A stretch of DNA of 64,000 bases from Axinella damicornis (taxonomy: Eukaryota > Porifera > Demospongiae > Axinellida > Axinellidae). A model generated the notes under the pieces. It worked only from the letters and a program-made list of their open reading frames with translations. It made no database searches and was not told the DNA's origin. The stretch lies in contig OZ007508.1 of assembly GCA_963931865.1 (NCBI GenBank), positions 5,536,166 through 5,600,165 of the forward strand, written 5' to 3'. Made by a program: the position numbers and the translations under genes. This document shows, piece by piece, positions 48,554 to 63,712 of the stretch (position 1 is the stretch's first letter; each line of letters begins with the position of its first letter).

Positions 48554-48719
48554 TGTAAGGTAATATGTTAGCCTTACTTGTACAGCTAGCTAGTTCAGTA
48601 GCTAGGTGACTCAAATATTTTATTATTCCTCTACAACACGTGCATTGTTCATCTTGTAAGGGCTGACAAATCAGGTGACTGACAGAAATAATTGACCACA
48701 AAAATCCATGTGCACTACA
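48554..48719 (-). repeat. 5' LTR (166 bp)
   Basis: Same sequence as 44353-44518. It starts TGTAGTGCAC and ends CCTTACA in element orientation. Confidence 0.93.
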
Positions 48720-49045
48720 AAACCATCCTTTTTGGAGGTTGGGGCCCGGGCAGGCCTGGCTGCAGCCATGCATTAGTCATAATTATACCAGTGCTCATAC
48801 CTTTACGTATCTCCCTGCTGTATTTATAATATTATTTGTTAATTGTTATGTATTTTATGTATTCTGCTCAACCTTGTGTATCTCTGTTTTGTACTTTGTA
48901 CTTTTCTGTTTATATATAGGTGCTGGACACCCTATTGATTAACACGTTTTTTTATTTTACTGGTTAATTATTGTAATTACGTAGTGGTGTATAATAATTA
49001 TGACTTTTGTATATCTGAAAATCTATGGCCTGTACATGTAGCATA
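48720..49045 (+). other. Probable SINE continuation, then AT-rich sequence
   Basis: Immediately after the target duplication, CATCCTTTTTGGAGGTTGGG and a T-rich stretch follow without a gene. This is best read as the remainder of the interrupted SINE or its 3' flank. Confidence 0.4.
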
Positions 49046-49052
49046 ATTATTA

Positions 49053-49660
49053 CCCCGCGCGCGCATGCGCGAAGCGGGGTTAAGCAATCGGTCAGTCAGT
49101 CTGTCAGTGACTCGAAAAAAATTGAAATCTCGCCACATAGACCCTCATAAACCGTCGAAATGGAGTCAAACAATAGCAAATAGCAAAAAACTGCTCTATG
49201 TGTACCTGACTGAAGTCAAGTCGCTCCGTTTCGCTGTATTTCCTACTTTTCATAACTATTCATAACATTGGCTCCACCTCTTCGTGACCTCAGAGTCCCA
49301 TCAAGAACAGGACACACGGTGCATTTGGAAACTTCATGCTTCGAGATGACCGCTAGGAAACAGTGTTTTCTCACGATCTATGTACTTCACAGGCATCGTG
49401 GCTATTGTTTCGGCTGTTTTTTTCCAGCTATTTCCTATTATTCGTAACATTTGGCTCCACCTCTAGCTCTCCAGTATATACGGTAAGCGGTCACTCCCAC
49501 ACCTTGGATATGGCCATACACGAACACAGTATACGCGATAGCCGCCCTGTTCGATGCGCGTCGGCAGAGATGTCACGTCGATTGTAGCTGCACTGCATGC
49601 ATCCTGGCCTGTAGACGTTCATGACAGCGCGGGGTATGTGTTCTATGAACACCTCTAGTT
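49053..49660. mobile_element. Repeat G with CCCCGCGC ends
   Basis: CCCCGCGCGCGCATGCGCGA at the left and AGCGCGGGGTATGTGTTCTA at the right. The right 220 bp recur inverted at 52022-52229 within another repeat nest. No coding domain. Confidence 0.5.
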
Positions 49661-49689
49661 ATTATCTGCATCACCATGTATGAAAATAA

Positions 49690-49845
49690 CTAGTACCTCG
49701 ATCCTTCACTGCTGCAGCTGCTGCTGCATAGCTGCTTCATTCTTACGTTGCTAATGTACTGGCAGGATCCAATCCCCCATGATACAGACAATCTACAGGT
49801 TTACTTGGACCCGATATCGGTATGATTCTATTATTCTAAGGCCAC
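49690..49845 (+). pseudogene. Relic of S-family exon 1
   Basis: TACCTCGATCCTTCACTGCT, GTACTGGCAGGATCCAATCC and TTTACTTGGACCCGATATCG align with S1 exon 1 (11149-11268). The frame is broken. It stands 1.2 kb before S2, as the relic at 10155 stands before S1. Confidence 0.65.
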
Positions 49846-50977
49846 AATATGGAAGATTCTGGCCCATAACATATAGCGGCTGGCTGCCGGGCTGTCTTTC
49901 TAGCATGGCTGTGTCATGTAGACCAAGCACTCTAATCAGGTACTCCACTGAAGCCTAAAAACTAACATTTTGTTAATGCACTTGCCTGTGGAATAAAATT
50001 TGAAGGGCTCAGAGCCAGAGTGTCCCACAAATATTGAATTTACTTCCCCAAACTTGAGAATACTATTGTATTTCAGGAGCTATAGAAAAAAGTTTAAGAA
50101 GAGCTCTGCATGGGTTCTACAAACCGTGCACTTAATGCTTCATTCTATGAATGAATGATGTTGACTTCATTCATATACTGTGAGAGGGACTTAACACATT
50201 TTCAAACAGCTTGAAGAGCATGTACAAAGTATTAACACCTAATATTATAGACATTCAGATGGGCTTATGGGTATTCTTCGGGGTGATTTTGCTGTTACAG
50301 GGTGCATTGGGATAATTGATGTTTTGACCAAAATAATAATGATCAGTGGAACTATAGTCCAATCAAATATATTGTTGCCATCAAGGTTTTTAACTTGCCA
50401 ATTTTCCAAGCCATTTCAAGGTTGTGGATTGCAACCTACCAATGAGCTCAGCATGTACATCGTCTTCAGTACGTCCATTTTATTAACAGTCATAACAAGA
50501 ACTTGCAAGAGGTTAGGCTAATAGCTTCTTGTTTAGCTATACATAGTAGTTGTGCTCTCAGTATGAAGCTATATATAGATACCCTGGTCTATAGGGTACC
50601 CTGGCCATGGTCCCATGGAACTGAAGCAGGCCTAATCAGAATCACTAATTTGTTTGCACGTAGCAAGTAGACTATATACTTGGTAGCAAGCTACATAAAA
50701 TTAATGACTGCATGTGTATAGTATATGTAGCTAAGTGCTCCCAGCTTGTCTGGGGTAGCAGATGCCCCTTTGTACAGGTTATGAGGTTTGTGCTTCCACA
50801 TTGTTCATTTCAAGAAGACTGGATATCACTATAGCTACTAGTTACACCTCTTGGCCATAGTTTATATGTGTATGAAACCATTGAAGGCATACTGAAAGGA
50901 GACTGGGTAGTCTGTATCCAAGAAGCTGAGTGGGAACAAGACACAGCAGAAGCCTTGCAAAACACAAACACTTCTGG

Positions 50978-50985
50978 TATATAAA
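50978..50985 (+). promoter_or_regulatory. TATA box of S2
   Basis: TATATAAA in the same context as for S1, 68 bp before the former start codon. Confidence 0.45.
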
Positions 50986-51052
50986 CGTGAAGATACTCTA
51001 AACAGTATCTACCTGCTTTTTTCCACCAGCTGTTGCACAGTGCCTGCTAACC

Positions 51053-51644
51053 ATGTACAGTACCTCCTTCAGTGCTGCAGCTGTACTGCTGCTTTGTTCA
51101 TACGTTGCTAGTGTACTAGCAGGATCTGATCCCCCGCGGTGTAGATGATCTACAAATTCACCTGGACCTGACGTCAGTACGATTCAAGGCCCTGACTGTT
51201 TTGAAGTCCCTGGAGATAGAGAACTGGCTGTTCCCAGTGATAAGTAAGCACAATAGTACATGTAGATAATATCAATAATATCACAGAACAGTGGGTATGT
51301 ATCTTAATACTTAGTATCAGTTTAGTTAATGCGGCTTTAGCATAAAATTAATTATGATGCATACTAATGATTGCTAACAGTGTATGAATTATCATTACAC
51401 CTCCTGAATTAACGCAAGTCTATATGATGTCCACATGCATACATGCAGCGAATTCATATGCTACAGAACATGCATTGATGAAAGGGCTGATGAGTGTGAG
51501 GTGTGTCTAGTCCGACAACGGTCTCTGGAGATCATAGCACCCAGAGAAGAAGAAAAGCAAGAGCTGTTCAATGGGAGGGCCATTTTCTCTCCCAGGTTTC
51601 CTAGGATGACGGTGACCTATAGACCAAGTACTCTGTGCGGGTAA
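51053..51644 (+). pseudogene. S2: broken paralogue of S1
   Basis: The start codon and signal peptide are kept (MYSTSFSAAAVLLLCS), but a CGA to TGA change creates a stop at 51146-51148, 32 codons in. Exon 2 (from about 51448) is well preserved (FICYRTCIDERADECEVCLV, FNGRAIFSPRFPRM). Right after its donor the intron is replaced by repeat element E, so exons 3 and 4 are missing. The start of the second exon also has an indel relative to S1 upstream of the acceptor. It is a recent loss of a gene that stays open next to gene A. Confidence 0.75.
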
Positions 51645-52748
51645 ATCCATTAGCTAAGCCAGAAACTCTGGTAGGAAACATGGGTACAGCGATCTCCGAA
51701 ACCAAGTTGATGGATAAATGGGCAGCATCAAAGCGTACACAAGTTTCAGCAATAGTCAATACTTTGCATCAAAACTGCTTTGCATCAGTTTTGGCCACAC
51801 ATCTACTCCCTCTCACCAGCCCAGTCCAGCTACCAAACCAGCCCTAACACGAAAATGGGCGGGGCCTGTAATGCCGAAAGGTCAACTCTCTAGAGTACCT
51901 TGGCCAGGGAGCTGTCGGAGGCTGTTCACTTTCCAGGCTGTTCTTCGGCCACTTCAGCAGCCCAACTGCTCACTCGACCTAGCTATTCACACTCACTGAG
52001 TCAGATAGCCCATCGCTACATATACATTCAACTAGAGGTGTTCATAGTCTATAGAACACATACCCCGCGCTGAACGTCTACCTTATGGGGGGCCAGGATG
52101 CATGCAGTGCTGCTACAATCGACGTGACATCTCTGCCGATGCGCATCGAGCAAGGCGGCTATCGCGTATACACTGTGTTCGTGTATGGCCATATCCAAGG
52201 TGTGGGAGTGACCGCTTACCGTATATACAACCTGTTACAGTGCCAGAGACAACTGAACAGCGATAGTCGGCTCTTTCCGTGAAGTAGTACGTGTTGAAAG
52301 AGGATGGTTTGACCTCTGTGACTTCCACTTTCGACTTCCGTTGATTCTCTGTGTTGTAACAAATCTTCAAAGTACCTCACGGCCACATCAGAGTACCGAT
52401 TTGAAACTTGAAGGGCCGCTAGCCGCATCAAAGGGAGAAGCCCCCTTGTTTATTCCGGTTGCCGCCATGGGAAAACGTAAACACAATAATAATTCTATAT
52501 AACGTCATCATTAATTATTCATTTGCAAAATCGCGCGATTTCGCCGATGTCATGCAGATAGAAAGGGACATTCAGAGCACAAATCGGAGACCTACCTTGC
52601 CGATAGTGGTGACAGAGACTGTAGTCTACGATGAGAGATAGAATCGACAGTAGTCGAAAGTGGAAGCCTGTACAGAGGTCAAACCATCCCCCTTTCAGCA
52701 CGTACTACACGGAAAGAGCCGACTATCGCTGTTCAGCTGTCTCTGGCA

Positions 52749-54133
52749 TAGTCTCGCAAGCCAGCCTCTTTTTCTACGAGGGGGCGCGCGCGGAGGGGGG
52801 AGGGAAAAAGAGTCTGGTGACTTAAGCCAACATTTCGTTTTCTCTGCCGGAATGTGGGTAGAGCCAATGAGATTGCAGCAGTCACATGATTTTCATAGCG
52901 TAATTCAGAGAGACAGTGCGTGCGATTGCCATCGCTGCAAAGCGCAACTAGGCTATCCAAGGTTGTGACCCAAGCAAGAATTAGCAGTGAAGAACTCCTT
53001 CAGCGGACGGGATGTACTTGTGAGTCTTCTAACAGACACTGGAAAATCGCCTTGTTACTACGTATATATACTGCTGAAGGCTTTTCCCTGGCTCACCTTC
53101 CAACGGTTACTACTCTCCAGAGCTTCGCGAGCCTCCTCCAACTCGCTTCGCAGTCGCACATTTGAAAGTTGTGGGCGATAATTGGATAGCTATCATGTGA
53201 CTTTTTCATTTGCTACAGTTGATTGCATTCCACTGGGTAACGAAATGTGGGTCAGTGATGGGTCTGAGATTCCCGATATTTGCCCCAGCAGAAATAAATT
53301 ATCCTGTAGGATAGAGCCCCAGCCTCCACCAGCAGATCTCAGGGTAGCTACTCCACGTCGTCCCCACCCATAGGCATCCACTGAGACAGAGATATAGCGA
53401 CCTCCGACATGCCTTCTGGGCCATGCGTACGAAGTCAAGTCCAATATCCGGTCCAAAATGCAGTCCAAAATGCAGTCCAGAGTCCAGTCCACGGTCCAGT
53501 CCAGAGTCCAGAGTGCAGGTTTTGCACTTAAGGTTACGATGTACAATTCGATAAACGTTTTTGCTGGTAACTTTGCCGCTTTATATCTCAGGAACTATAA
53601 CAGATATCAATCCGAAACAAGTTGCATTCCAACATTCCAACACCACATGAAAGAAGTATGAACACCTGGAACAGGAAAGTAAAATGCCTCAAGGCATTTG
53701 GACCTAGGCAATTAGACTCACTGTTCAACCGCTTCTCCGATTCGCACATGGAAGAATTCATTTTGTAGCTAAACGTCTGGGCAGCCAATATCTCGAATCA
53801 TTTTCTGCTACGCGGTAGCACGCGGGCGCAGTACTTTTAAATGCTCACCTTGGTAGCCATTCTCAATACATTTACAATGGAGCCGAATGGTACGTGTACC
53901 ATAAGTGGGCGTGTCCATCCGCTCGTGACGTAATCATGCAAGTTCGCTATTGAATTTGTACCGCGTGTTACATGTACCGCTTCCGCTATGAATAACATTA
54001 TCTCGTTGTTTTATGTAAACAAACTGACAGCTGCCACCTAATAGTTGATCGTAACCTTAAGTCACCAGACTCTTTTTCCCTCCCCCCTCCGCGCGCGCCC
54101 CCTTGTAGAAAAAGAGGCTGGCTTGCGAGACTA
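52749..54133. mobile_element. Mutator-like TIR element, 1385 bp, 9-bp target duplication
   Basis: 77-bp terminal repeats start TAGTCTCGCAAGCCAGCC and differ at one base. Both flanks are TCTCTGGCA (52740-52748 and 54134-54142). The uninterrupted target is visible in element F copy 1 (about 16899). Long TIRs with a 9-bp duplication are the pattern of MULEs. No transposase is present. It contains (GTCCA)n-like repeats (53446-53520) and a TTAA-flanked element at 53528-54060. Confidence 0.85.
53528..54060. mobile_element. TTAA-flanked element H inside the Mutator-like element
   Basis: TTAAGGTTACGATGTACAAT at the left and AGTTGATCGTAACCTTAA at the right. It ends within the inner edge of the right TIR of its host. 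An inverted relative (about 54349-54809) ends GGTCGTAACCTTAA and shares TTGCATTCCAACATT-type and CTTTATATCTCAGGAAC-type blocks. Confidence 0.65.
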
Positions 54134-54348
54134 TCTCTGGCACTGCAACAGGTACCTCACTTTCACTCGCGGTAACAGCGCACACCCTACACTGAACGAC
54201 AGCGAAGACGTTTGACGTCGAAAATCAGTGGCCATCATGAACACGTCTTCACTATTATGGCTGGACAGCAGCTGTCTTGGTTAGGCGCATGCGTACAGGA
54301 AGTCACGCCCACTTAATTACCTAATTAGTTATTGGGTATCCCGAGGCC

Positions 54349-54809
54349 TTATAGTTACACTTTGCGTCAAATTTAATGATGGGAAATTGTTTCACGTGTT
54401 TTGCACGGGTAGCCTGGTGTATTTTGCAGGGTGGCATGAAAAGAAATCGGGCACGAAACGAAGATTATGCATGCCTAGAGCATGTTCTTCTTGGATGATC
54501 CGGTAAGTTTTTGTGCAGATAGAAAAATATACACAGATCACCGAATATCTCTTCATCACAACCTAGCAAATATTGCGTAGTAGTGCCACAGAATTTTTGA
54601 GGGCAGGGCTCCCGTCTGCCTCTCAGTCATTTGACGCAAAAGTGCTTGAGCAGTGAGTCTAATTGCCTAGGTCCAAATACATTCCTGCTCCAGGAGTCAT
54701 TTGGCGTTGTAATGTTGGAATGCAACTTGTTTCAGATTAAAGTTCCTGAGATATAAAGCAGCAAAATTACCAGCAAAAGATTTAGTCGGATAGTAGGTCG
54801 TAACCTTAA
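54349..54809 (-). mobile_element. Element H, inverted second copy
   Basis: Minus-strand reading starts TTAAGGTTACGACCTACTAT and continues through GCTGGTAATTTTGCTGC, GAAACAAGTTGCATTCCAAC and GGACCTAGGCAATTAGACTC, all found in the 53.53-53.73 kb copy. The distal end is degraded (TTATAGTTAC). Confidence 0.6.
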
Positions 54810-54864
54810 CAGACTGTTCGAAGGACACTATATGCTGTATATATGCTCAAGCTGCTGCGTAATA

Positions 54865-55290
54865 CAGCTGAAGGTACATTTATCAGTGTTGTAGTTTGCT
54901 ACTGCACGCATCAAATTCAATATGTTGACCTACAGTTGTTGCGCACTTCAAATTATCAACAATTAAGTGCACAAGAAGTTAGTTAGCTCTCTCATAGAGG
55001 GCTCAGAACGTTTAGATATATATCTATTATACATCAAAGGCTACTTTTTCAGCCTTTGTCCATTTGGAAGTCGCTTGCAGCTGCTGCCTGCATGCCATGA
55101 TTGCAAATGCAAACATTTTGACCCACACTGTATGCATGCCCATACCGGATTGTCATAACCTGGAGGTGATGGTAGTCCTACAAACCACACCAAGGGTAGG
55201 GAGGGCTGCAGGCTGGTACTGAGACTACAATAATAATGCATCCACCTGGTGGTATAGCCACTATAGTTATAATTACACAGGCTCCACAGC
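54865..55290. repeat. Segmental duplicate of 18300-18960
   Basis: See the partner interval for shared landmarks. This copy is shorter and has small deletions. The next 200 bp show nothing coding. Confidence 0.6.
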
Positions 55291-55510
55291 ATGATCAATC
55301 AACATTGTATGCCTGCCGTAGTAAGCTAGCTGAAGGGCAAGTCAAAGTGGGACTGTATGAATGAGCTCAAGTATATATCATCATTGCAGTGAACTCATGA
55401 CAACTGTTTGTTACTGTAATTATAACGTTTAGTATGGCCAGAGTAGTATGGCTTGTTCCATAATCTATGTAGGCGTAAAAGTGTGGGAAAAGTGTCACAC
55501 AGTCCATGGC

Positions 55511-55548
55511 CAGTCCAGTCCAGTCCAGTCCAGTCCAGTCCAGTCCAC
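55511..55548. repeat. (CAGTC)n pentamer microsatellite
   Basis: Seven to eight perfect CAGTC units. Confidence 0.9.
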
Positions 55549-55582
55549 TCATTGTAGCTACCCGCCGTCCGCCTATACTGTT

Positions 55583-56304
55583 CAGGGGCGTAAGAAGATG
55601 TTTTGTAGTAGGGGGGCTGATGTGACCGACAGGTAGATAAGTGGGCGAAGCCCGTCCTAAGTTGGGGGGTCTGGGGGCACGCCTCCTGAGAAAATGTTTG
55701 ATTTCTAGTTGCTCTGAGACTAATTTTGGTTCTTGGTTAGCCTCGTTCCCAGGCCTACCCCGTTTTTTCTGTTCTTCAGTTTGCGTTGACAATAATACAT
55801 GCATCCGTCAACGCAAACCGAAGAGCAGAAAAAGGTTGATTTTGTGTGATTATAATGACAAATGGTAGAATGACATTGCTATCTGTGTCTTGCTGCCATG
55901 TCTCAACAACTGGCTCATGGTGCTCACAGTCAGCGACGCTTCCTGCGATGAGTCCTAGTCAGTTTCTGTACGACAAAAGTGGTAGATATACCAGGCATCA
56001 CTGTGACTTAGTAGTTCTCTCTTGGCGATTGATACACGGCATAGCTAACTAAGTTAGCTATGCCATATCCATCGCCAAGATAGAAGCAGTGTTAGCTACG
56101 CCATATCAATCGTCAAGTGTGTAGGCAGATAGAGGCAGTGTGTATAGCTACTAAATGTTACTTTACCTAGTTACAGTCCGTGAAACCGGGGAGAAGGATG
56201 ACTGGATGTGCCTCCGTGCCATGCCGCAATCATAGTCAACTGTGCTGGAGCCCCCTGCTTTTGTTCCCCCCCCCCCCCCCCCCCCCCCAGTTCTTACGCC
56301 AGTG
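55583..56304. mobile_element. TIR element, CAGGGGCGTAAGAA ends, hAT-like
   Basis: CAGGGGCGTAAGAAGATG against the complement of CAGTTCTTACGCCAGTG. Flanks ATACTGTT and ATACTTTG match at 6 of 8 bases, as an aged 8-bp duplication would. It contains a partial CCTCGTTCCCAG element (55738), a 59-bp imperfect palindrome (56021-56079) and a poly-C run (56265-56288). Confidence 0.6.
55738..55835. repeat. CCTCGTTCCCAG-family copy, right terminus lost
   Basis: TAGCCTCGTTCCCAGGCCTA opens the element. TTCAGTTTGCGTTGACAATA and its near complement form the inner palindrome, but the closing GGGAACGAGG is absent. Confidence 0.6.
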
Positions 56305-56309
56305 ATACT

Positions 56310-56950
56310 TTGTATAAATGTTCTTTTACCAGGGTTGCTGCATCAGCGAGCTGGTTTTCAGCAGCGCCCTGCATGTGTACAATAATTACAAGCAAGAAAT
56401 GCAACAAGAATAAAAATAAAAGGGGCAGCAACAAAAGGAAACAACTTTACATTACAGAGAAAACACAAGGCAAACATAACAAGCTACAATTATTATTGGT
56501 GCACAAAACAAATGAATAGAGAGACAAAATGAAACAAGTATTATCATAAGTAGTGACTTTTATATAAGGTTTTAAAGGCTGACAGAGTAGGTGATGAGTA
56601 CAGGGACTGGTGTAAGGAATTCCATATAACTGCCCCTTGATAATAAAAGCTGCTTTTGGCTATGTTTGTTCTTACAAAAGGGATAAAAATTCGGTGATCA
56701 TTTCTTAAGGAACGACCAGTTTTGTGTATTGATAACTCAAAAGTATTACATCTTGACAGCATTTGCCCCACACACAGTACATGGTTTTGAGATCAAAGTT
56801 CAAAAGTTGCTCTGTGCGCATGCAATGAAGCCAAAGCTGTTGAGTGGGTGGTTTCAAGCGCCTTGTGAGATTTTGAAGTTGTGAAAAAGCGATGAGGTCG
56901 TGCACTGCTCAGGGTAAAATGCTGCTGTTTTGTGTGAAACCATGCATCGT
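56310..56950 (-). pseudogene. LINE ORF2 C-terminal relic
   Basis: Minus strand, two frames: LHDLIAFSQLQNLTRRLKPP (about 56900) then RSLRNDHRIFIPFVRTNIAK, AVIWNSLHQSLYSSPTLSAF and KTLYKSHYL ending at 56544. This is the typical end of a non-LTR ORF2 (WNSLP..., SLS.FK..LK). It is a relic lying where gene C's first exons would be expected. Confidence 0.6.
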
Positions 56951-57967
56951 GAGGGAGTCAGGTAATTTTGAACTAGCCTAACTAACTAAGGGGTACAATG
57001 GTAGGATGTCCCCGTTTATAATTTCGCAAACTATGTGCACTCCTGGAAAATACTCACAAAACCGGCGGACATGTACAGGGCAGGAAAATGTTCACATCCG
57101 CACAAAAATGTTCACACAGCGGGAACAGGTTCACAAACCAACATGCAGGACAGAAAGATGTTCACAAACACTTTGACAGATCAGCTAACCATGCCCTAAG
57201 TTAATGTCACATGACCTAAGTGAAGCCAATCAGATGCGAGCTATAAAACTGCTGAAGTACTGTAGGTACATAATATGGATTTCTCACGAGGTACCAAACC
57301 AGGAACTCACAAAAATGATATCTTTCTACTAGGAGCTACTTCAGATGGACTACTTCAGATGGACTAGCTATAGCTCAGTATTCCCTGAATCTCTCACAAT
57401 GGTGTTTAAACCAGCAGCATTTTACACTGAGCAGTACACCAGCCCATCGCAATTGTAAGCCTCTAGCTATAACGTCACTCTCGCTTCATTTTGGATGCTA
57501 TTTTCATTTGTATGCAAGTGAAATTATAGCCCCGAGACACTCCATATTGTGGTCTCCCTATTTCTACCACTCCTGCTGCAAGGTGTATGGAGAGTCTTGG
57601 CACTATTTAGGGTGACTTAGCTACACACACTATCTGGTCACAACATCTTTAAAACTGTATCATACCGATTCTTCTGTGAATTTGTCTTCTGGATTCATCT
57701 ACCATCGCAAAATTCCAAAGTGAAATTGGTCGTAGAATCCTCTGCCTGCCCCCTATTGCAAATTGCACCTATGTGATGTTGATCACTTTGATCATCGGGT
57801 GCAAGGTACACATGCATGGGCTACCGTGAACTCAGTCTCTATAGAAAGACTGAAATCAGTTGTCAAATCTGTGCGATGTGGTTCTAAACAAGAACTCGCC
57901 CTCGTTCAAACACATAATTTATGTGAATGTCATAGGTAGGTGGGTTTCTGAACAAATCATCTCTGCC
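56951..57967. other. No gene; short direct repeats and a promoter-like patch
   Basis: GTTCACAN-type direct repeats (57080-57165) and the patch AGCCAATCAG/CTATAAAACTGC (57222-57250), a CCAAT plus TATA arrangement. The ATG at 57274 opens only a 30-codon frame. Confidence 0.35.
57222..57250 (+). promoter_or_regulatory. CCAAT plus TATA promoter-like patch
   Basis: AGCCAATCAG lies just before CTATAAAACTGC. It is the only such arrangement upstream of gene C, 2.8 kb before its first visible exon. This is positional inference only. Confidence 0.25.
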
Positions 57968-58901
57968 TTAAGGTAGGAAGCACGGCATCGGCGAAATCGC
58001 GCAATTTTGCTCATGAATAATGAATGAGATGATGTCACTCGCATACGGTTATATAGAGTTATTCATCTGTTTACGTTTTCCCATGGCGGCAACCGGAATA
58101 AACAAAGGGGGCTTCTCTCTTTGATGCGGCTAGCGGCCCTTTCAAGTTTCAAATCGGTACTCTGATGTGGCCGTGCGGTACTTTGAAGATTTGTTTGAAC
58201 ACTCTTCTTTTTTTTTTTTCTTTTTTTTTTTTTTAAGTAAGAAGCTATTCTAGCTTATTGAATGTAGCGATGGGCTATCTGATTGTGAATAGCTAGGTGG
58301 AGTGAGCAGGAATGTTTGTGGGTCTGCTGAAGTGGCCGAAGAACAGCCTGGAAAGTGAACAGCATCCGACAGCTCCCTGGCCAAGGTACTCTAGAGAGTT
58401 GACCTTTCGGCATTACAGGCCCCGCCCATTTTCGTGTTAGGGCGAATTTGGCTGGTTTGGTAGCTGGACTGGGCTGGTGAGAGGGAGTAGATGTGTGGCC
58501 AAAACTGTGTAACCGAGAGGTGAACGTGGAAAAGCATCCCTAGTTTTGCAAGGGGTAGGTTGACCTTTTGAAGAGTGCCCTTGGCTTGAGTCGGTTTTAG
58601 TTAGTGTGCGTGGAATTTTTTTTGAAAGCCTAGGGTAGCCAAACCTCTGTTTTTGAGGGCGGCAGTGAGTTTTGGGCTGTAGCCTGCAAGTGAGGAGAGC
58701 AGGTGGTATATCCATCCGTAGTTTTTGGGCATGTTTTGTGTGTGTATTGATGATGGGGTCAGAGTGTGGGTGGGGCCTTGGAGAGGGTCCAAATTTTCAG
58801 TTTCGTGGAGGGCCTTGCTGAAACTTGTGTACACTTTGATGCTGCCCATTTATCCATCAACTTGGTTTCGGAGATCGCGGTACCCATGTTTCCTACCTTA
58901 A
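57968..58901 (-). mobile_element. TTAA-flanked element E, inverted copy 3
   Basis: TTAAGGTAGGAAGCACGGCA at the left and CCATGTTTCCTACCTTAA at the right, both with TTAA. It is largely identical to 15457-16450 in the opposite direction, including the poly-T tract (58206-58235). Frames open in copy 1 are interrupted. Confidence 0.7.
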
Positions 58902-60023
58902 AGGAGATCAACATAACATCATTTTGATCAGCAGCAAACTTGCAACTTGGCCTTATCTCTTCACTGTTCTTCACCTGTATCTTAGCTACAACCTTTGTTT
59001 TTCCCATTGAAATTTGTACTGTGTCAATGCTCTTTGACCATTTAGTAATGAAAACTCTATACTGCTGAATTAGGGAAAACTAGGCATGCATAATTAATTT
59101 GCATCGTAAAACATATGAGGGGCTGACTGAGATCAGGAATCATTGACCAGTCATCTGTTGAAGTACCAGGTGGACACTTCTCTGGATGGATGACAAAGCT
59201 AACTCTCTCTGTTTGAATATCTAGGAGACTAGGACCTATATGTAGCTATTTCCATGCATGCAGATCATAAAAATCGTTGTACAGGAAGCTAGTTGTCTAA
59301 TAGCCATACTTGAGATAAGTAGAATTCACCCAGTACACAAAGTACACTTAGCAGTAACATGGCTATTCTAGTGTTGCATGTTTAATACCTGAGTTGAACT
59401 GTCCATAGACCAATAAAGAAGGCTATGAGGACAGACTTCTGCTGCTCTGATAGACAGTATTACTTTTCGAGTTTAGGTTGTTGTACTTCCATTGAGGCAC
59501 CATAATTATGTAGTGAGTTGCTCCCAGTTTAAACATCACAAGGGACAAGATTCACAAGAAGAGCCAAAGCTGGACAACTAACTGACGAAATATAAATACC
59601 ATCAATTTCCCATTTTGTGTACTGTCATGACTAGCTATACGTACGCTTTCTCAACTTACACTATTTTTTCAATTGCTCTCTTACATGTATATACTGTTTC
59701 AACAAAATTAATAATAACATTACTGTACTTCAGCCAAAAGTTACAATCTAGCGCATCCATGTGATGCAATGTGTGTCCACAGGTGCTTTGCTCACAATCG
59801 CCTCCAATCTGATTAAATCATCGTAAGTTGTTCTGCTTTGCTTGCACATGATTAGCCACACTGATTGACTTTTCTTGGCAAACATATATACTCACTACTT
59901 GTCAATTGCTCCAGTTACACGGGAATTGTGCATAATACACATTAATTTTGTTGTCAACTTTAGTGCATACTTTAGACATGCATGCCAGAATTCATACTCA
60001 TTCCTTATTATTACATTGCACAG
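58902..60023. other. Flank before gene C, no SRCR half-domain found
   Basis: The N-terminal half of the first gene C SRCR should precede 60024, but no VRL..GRVE..WG.VC pattern occurs. A stretch bounded by an acceptor and a donor (CCACAG at 59776-59781, GTAAGT at about 59823) has no SRCR content. Confidence 0.45.
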
Positions 60024-63681
<3,658 letters not shown>

Positions 63682-63712
63682 GTGTGTTCATACTTGCATT
63701 GCATGTTATAGA

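Larger units (their letters stand above)
44353..48719 (-). mobile_element. Ty3/gypsy-type LTR retrotransposon, structurally intact
   Basis: 4367 bp, with 166-bp LTRs that appear identical, TG..CA ends and a 4-bp flanking match AAAC (44349-44352 and 48720-48723). The internal order is gag, then protease, reverse transcriptase, RNase H and integrase, the gypsy order. A primer-binding site and a polypurine tract sit at the expected places. No envelope gene is present. Identical LTRs and an open pol indicate a recent insertion. It lies behind gene B in antisense orientation. Confidence 0.92.
51671..54345. mobile_element. Nest of elements E, G and F (copy 2)
   Basis: E-left (51671-52020, AACATGGGTACAGCGATCTC) is interrupted by an inverted G fragment (52022-52229) and an inverted F fragment (52230-52300). 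E-right and F-left follow (52376-52739). F continues at 54134 after a 1385-bp insertion. The TTAA ends seen at 15457-17146 are degraded here. Confidence 0.55.
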
